From: an uncultured Pseudomonadales bacterium
GTDB lineage: Bacteria > Pseudomonadota > Gammaproteobacteria > Pseudomonadales > Azotimanducaceae
NCBI GenBank assembly: GCA_958296025.1
Contig: OY282430.1
Coordinates: 2,542,001 to 2,606,000 of the forward strand
Direction: 5' to 3'
Length of the DNA stretch: 64,000 nt
Part shown: positions 61,585 to 64,000 of the stretch, piece by piece
How positions within the stretch are numbered: position 1 is the first letter of the stretch
How the letters are laid out: the number at the start of each line of letters is the position of its first letter
Notes under the pieces: model-generated
Told to the model about the DNA's origin: nothing
The model's database searches: none
The model's input: the letters and a program-made list of their open reading frames with translations, nothing else
Made by a program: the position numbers and the translations under genes

Positions 61585-63065
61585 CCCACCCCAGCCAAGG
61601 CCTGCCGCACGGCGCGGCGCCAGCCGTGCATCAAGGCGGTCCGCTTGGCGACCGCCATGGCTGGGGTGAAGGTTTGGCCGGCGCCTCTCGCCTGGCGCAG
61701 GGCCTCCGCATCCATGCCGAGGCCAAGGCAGGCCAGAGTGGCGGCACCTAGGGCGGTAGTTTCGATGCATCCCGGGCGTTGCACGGGACGGGCGAGCATG
61801 TCCGCCAGGCATTGGCAAAGCCAGTCGTTGGCCACCATGCCGCCATCAACGGCGAGTTGCCCGATTGCGGCGCCATCGGCGGCCATGGCTTCCACAAGAT
61901 CGGCGCTTTGGAAGGCAACGCTCTGCAGGGCGGCGGTGACGATCTGTTCTGGGCCGCTGTCCAACTTAAGGCCGGTGAGGGTGCCCCGAGCATCGGGGCG
62001 CCAATGGGGGGCACCCAAGCCGGTGAAGGCCGGCACGAGATGCACGCCGCCGGCGTCCCCGCCCGTGGCCTGGGCCATGGCCTCGGTTTGCGCCGCATCG
62101 TCGATCAGCCCCAAGCGGTCCCGCAGCCATTTGACGGCGGCACCGGCGACGAAGATGCTGCCCTCCAGGGCGTAGCTTGTGCGGCCGTTTAGCCGATAGG
62201 CGACCGTGGTGAGCAGGCCGTGGCTGCTGGACAATTGTTTGGCGCCGGTGTTGGCCAAAAGGAAGCAGCCAGTGCCGTAGGTACACTTGCCGGCGCCCTC
62301 CTGGAAACAGCCTTGGCCGACCAAGGCGGCCTGTTGGTCTCCCGCCATGCCCAGAATGGGGATGTCTGCGCCAAACCACTCGGCGTCCGCCACGCCGAAG
62401 GGATGGGCGCTGTCGCAGACTTCCGGCAGCAAGGCCGGGGCAATGCCGTGATAGGCCAGCAACTCGGCGTCCCATTGCTGCCGACCGATGTCGAAAAGCT
62501 GGGTTCTGGAGGCGTTGGTGGCGTCGGTGGCGTGAACGCGGCCCTTGGTCAGCCGCCAGAGCAGGAAGCTGTCAACGGTGCCGAAGCAGAGTTCCCCCGC
62601 TACGGCGCGACGGCGCAGGCCGGGAACCTCGTCCAGCAACCAAGCGAGCTTGGTGCCGGAGAAGTAGGGGTCGAGCACCAAGCCGGTCTTGGCCCGAACC
62701 CTTTCCGCCAAGCCGTCGGCGGCCATGCGCTGGCAGCGGCCGGCGGTGCGTCGGTCTTGCCAGACGATGGCGTTGTGGAGGCACTCGCCGCTGGCGCGTT
62801 CCCAAACCAAGGCGGTCTCCCGCTGATTGGTGACGCCGATGGCGGCGATGTCCTTGGCTGCCACCCCGGCGGCGGCGATGGCGGCGCGGCACGCCTCCAA
62901 GGTGGTGTTCCACAGCACTTCCGGGGCCTGCTCCACCCAGCCGTCCCGAGGAAAGATCAGGTCGAAGGGGCGCTGCCCCACTCCCAGAATGCGGCCGGCG
63001 GCCATGTCAAAGACGATGCCGCGGGAGCTTGAGGTGCCTTGGTCGATGGCTAGAACCAACGTCAC
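61581..63065 (-). CDS. glpK: Glycerol kinase
   Basis: A 494-residue FGGY kinase. The N-terminal VLAIDQGTSSSRGIVFD, the catalytic-domain GVTNQRETALVWERASGE, and the FGGY signature-like YALEGSIFVAGAAVKWLRDR and GGMVANDWLCQCLADML are present. It phosphorylates glycerol to glycerol 3-phosphate. The GTG at 63065 is the family start; the longer frame upstream runs through a tandem palindromic repeat and is not protein-like. No glpF or glpD is adjacent. Confidence 0.93.
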   Translation of the reverse strand: MTLVLAIDQGTSSSRGIVFDMAAGRILGVGQRPFDLIFPRDGWVEQAPEVLWNTTLEACRAAIAAAGVAAKDIAAIGVTNQRETALVWERASGECLHNAIVWQDRRTAGRCQRMAADGLAERVRAKTGLVLDPYFSGTKLAWLLDEVPGLRRRAVAGELCFGTVDSFLLWRLTKGRVHATDATNASRTQLFDIGRQQWDAELLAYHGIAPALLPEVCDSAHPFGVADAEWFGADIPILGMAGDQQAALVGQGCFQEGAGKCTYGTGCFLLANTGAKQLSSSHGLLTTVAYRLNGRTSYALEGSIFVAGAAVKWLRDRLGLIDDAAQTEAMAQATGGDAGGVHLVPAFTGLGAPHWRPDARGTLTGLKLDSGPEQIVTAALQSVAFQSADLVEAMAADGAAIGQLAVDGGMVANDWLCQCLADMLARPVQRPGCIETTALGAATLACLGLGMDAEALRQARGAGQTFTPAMAVAKRTALMHGWRRAVRQALAGVG

Positions 63066-63185
63066 GGGGCGGTCTCCGCAAATCTCCTCCCATACAGTTT
63101 CCAATAACAGCGACCGTAAGGCCATAGGCCGTCGGCCCAGCATGGACAGAGCACATCGGGGATATTTTTCCTGCAAGGCACAGCT

Positions 63186-63290
63186 GCGGAAATGGTTTCC
63201 GGGCCATCCCGCCTTTGGCGCGGGTGGAAATGATTTCCCAAGCCATCCCGCCTTGCTGCGGAAATGGTTTCCAGGCCATCCCCCTTTGGC
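63186..63290. repeat. Three tandem copies of a palindrome-bearing repeat
   Basis: Units at 63186-63219, 63223-63257 and 63258-63290 each contain ggaaatggtttcc or ggaaatgatttcc (a ggaaa/tttcc dyad) followed by ggccatcccgcc-like sequence and ttggc or a close variant. They lie 120-225 bases upstream of the glpK start. Confidence 0.8.
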
Positions 63291-63412
63291 CTGAATATGC
63301 ACATCTGCCTTTTCCTGCAGGGTGCCGCTCAGCAACCAGATCCGGCCACCCTCCTCAGTTCTTCTCCAGATATTACAATTGAGGAATCAAAAAAACTCAT
63401 CCATAAAGTTTC

Positions 63413-63440
63413 TTGACATTGAAAAACAACACTATATGGT
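63413..63440 (+). promoter_or_regulatory. Probable sigma-70 promoter of nrdA
   Basis: A perfect -35 ttgaca (63413-63418) is followed after 16 bases by tatggt (63435-63440) as a -10. The tract is AT-rich in an otherwise GC-rich region. Transcription would start near 63447, giving a leader of about 90 bases before the ATG at 63535. Confidence 0.55.
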
Positions 63441-63442
63441 GT
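63429..63442. promoter_or_regulatory. Palindromic operator-like site over the nrdA -10
   Basis: acactatatggtgt is a near-perfect 14-base dyad overlapping the -10 element. It resembles the core of an NrdR box (acac...gtgt) but is two bases shorter than the 16-base consensus, and no second box 31 bases away was found. A repressor site is plausible; identity with NrdR is uncertain. Confidence 0.35.
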
Positions 63443-63534
63443 ACCTCCTCTGATGAACAACCCCTACATCTTGTGCCTAGCGCAGGAGCGAGATGCGGAG
63501 GTGAATAACGGGCAATCGGGAGGTGCCAAGTCTT

Positions 63535-64000
63535 ATGGAAAGCCGAATCGAAGATTCCACCTACGCCTCAAGCCGGCCAACGCCGTCGGAACCGCCGCCG
63601 CCATCGGCCCCCGGCCAACTCCGGGTCATCAAGCGCGACGGGGAGGTGGTGGCCTACAACGACGACAAGATCGCCGTTGCCATGACCAAGGCGTTCCTAG
63701 CAGTGGAGGGCAGTTCGGGCGCCGCTTCGCCTCGCATCCGCGAGCAGGTCGCCGCCCTCACCAACCAAGTCAGCAACACCTTTCAGCGGCGCCTGCCTTC
63801 CGGCGGCACCCTGCACATCGAAGAGATTCAGGACCAGGTGGAGCTGGCGCTCATGCGCTCCGGCGAACATCAGATCGCCCGCTCCTATGTGATCTACCGC
63901 GAAGCCCGGGCCCAGGAGCGCCGGGAGCGCGGAAAGCCGCCCGAAGTGCGGCAGGACATCACCGTCGTCTTGGCGGACGGGCGCCGCGCCTCCTTGGACA
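63535..64000 (+). CDS. nrdA: Ribonucleoside-diphosphate reductase alpha subunit, N-terminal part (runs off window)
   Basis: 155 codons are visible. After a 25-residue Ser/Pro-rich leader comes an ATP-cone domain: LRVIKRDGEVVAYNDDKIAV, AMTKAFLAVEG, SNTFQRRLPSGGTLHIEEIQ and ELALMRSGEHQIARSYVIYR. This domain binds ATP or dATP as the overall activity switch of class I enzymes. The catalytic barrel lies beyond the window. The start is supported by a ggagg site at 63519-63523. A vitamin B12-dependent class II enzyme is less likely but cannot be excluded from this part. Confidence 0.85.
   Translation, partial: MESRIEDSTYASSRPTPSEPPPPSAPGQLRVIKRDGEVVAYNDDKIAVAMTKAFLAVEGSSGAASPRIREQVAALTNQVSNTFQRRLPSGGTLHIEEIQDQVELALMRSGEHQIARSYVIYREARAQERRERGKPPEVRQDITVVLADGRRASLD

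Larger units (their letters stand above)
63066..63534. other. Intergenic region between glpK and nrdA
   Basis: About 470 bases. It holds a three-copy palindromic repeat (63186-63290), an AT-rich tract (63365-63440) with a sigma-70-like promoter for nrdA, and the nrdA leader. No convincing gene is visible in it. Confidence 0.6.

Noticed and set aside
63066-63335. N-terminal extension of glycerol kinase
   Set aside because: The residues translated from the palindromic repeat (GWPGNHFR-like units) have no place in the FGGY family; the GTG at 63065 gives the standard start.

Overview
The window is high-GC DNA (clearly above 60% by eye) from a bacterium whose housekeeping gene order points to Gammaproteobacteria. 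The pointers are rnfA-B-D-G-E followed by nth; mrp divergent from metG with dcd beside mrp; purM divergent from a DUF2066 / CDP-alcohol phosphatidyltransferase / hda run; and rnt convergent with a CGFS glutaredoxin. No rRNA or tRNA gene was recognised and no species can be named.

Layout. 1-5.9 kb: tandem secreted TonB-C proteins, a NYN/PIN-like nuclease flanked by inverted repeats, a cupin, a 2-hydroxyacid dehydrogenase, an acyl-CoA dehydrogenase, an ABM-fold protein and a [2Fe-2S] ferredoxin. 6.0-8.65 kb: an intact insertion sequence (18-bp terminal repeats, 9-bp target duplication) carrying a DNA adenine methyltransferase overlapping its transposase, then relics of a second IS type and of a RidA gene. 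8.7-12.1 kb: methanethiol oxidase with its SCO-type copper chaperone, and a phosphotransferase. 12.1-16.8 kb: two near-identical AAA-ATPase/PD-(D/E)XK genes, each preceded by debris of a sco gene. 16.8-22.4 kb: a DUF4344 peptidase, a single-chain restriction-modification enzyme and a PhyH dioxygenase. 22.5-37.7 kb: VOC protein, sulfurtransferase, serA, formate-THF ligase, MttB-family methyltransferase and two FAD/GcvT demethylating dehydrogenases, interrupted by a second restriction-modification enzyme with an in-frame palindromic repeat array. 37.9-56 kb: core genes (murG, hda, purM, dcd, mrp, metG, rnf, nth, argG, rnt, glutaredoxin, C-S lyase). 55.5-64 kb: TonB-dependent receptor, porin, argD, argF, glpK and the start of nrdA.

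Themes. One metabolic theme is demethylation and methylated sulfur chemistry: the MttB-like enzyme, the two sarcosine/dimethylglycine-type dehydrogenases, formate-THF ligase and SerA could funnel methyl groups into folate C1 units and serine, while methanethiol oxidase, sulfurtransferase and C-S lyase handle sulfur. The second theme is genome plasticity: an IS, a MITE-like element with partial copies, other dispersed repeats, truncated genes (vapC, arsI, ridA, sco), a frameshifted rnfD and gene conversion between paralogs.

The most unusual items are an RnfB fused to only the ferredoxin tail of RnfC, with the NADH/FMN part of RnfC missing; the IS with an overlapping methyltransferase gene; and the 4 x 45-bp palindromic array inserted in frame in one restriction-modification enzyme.
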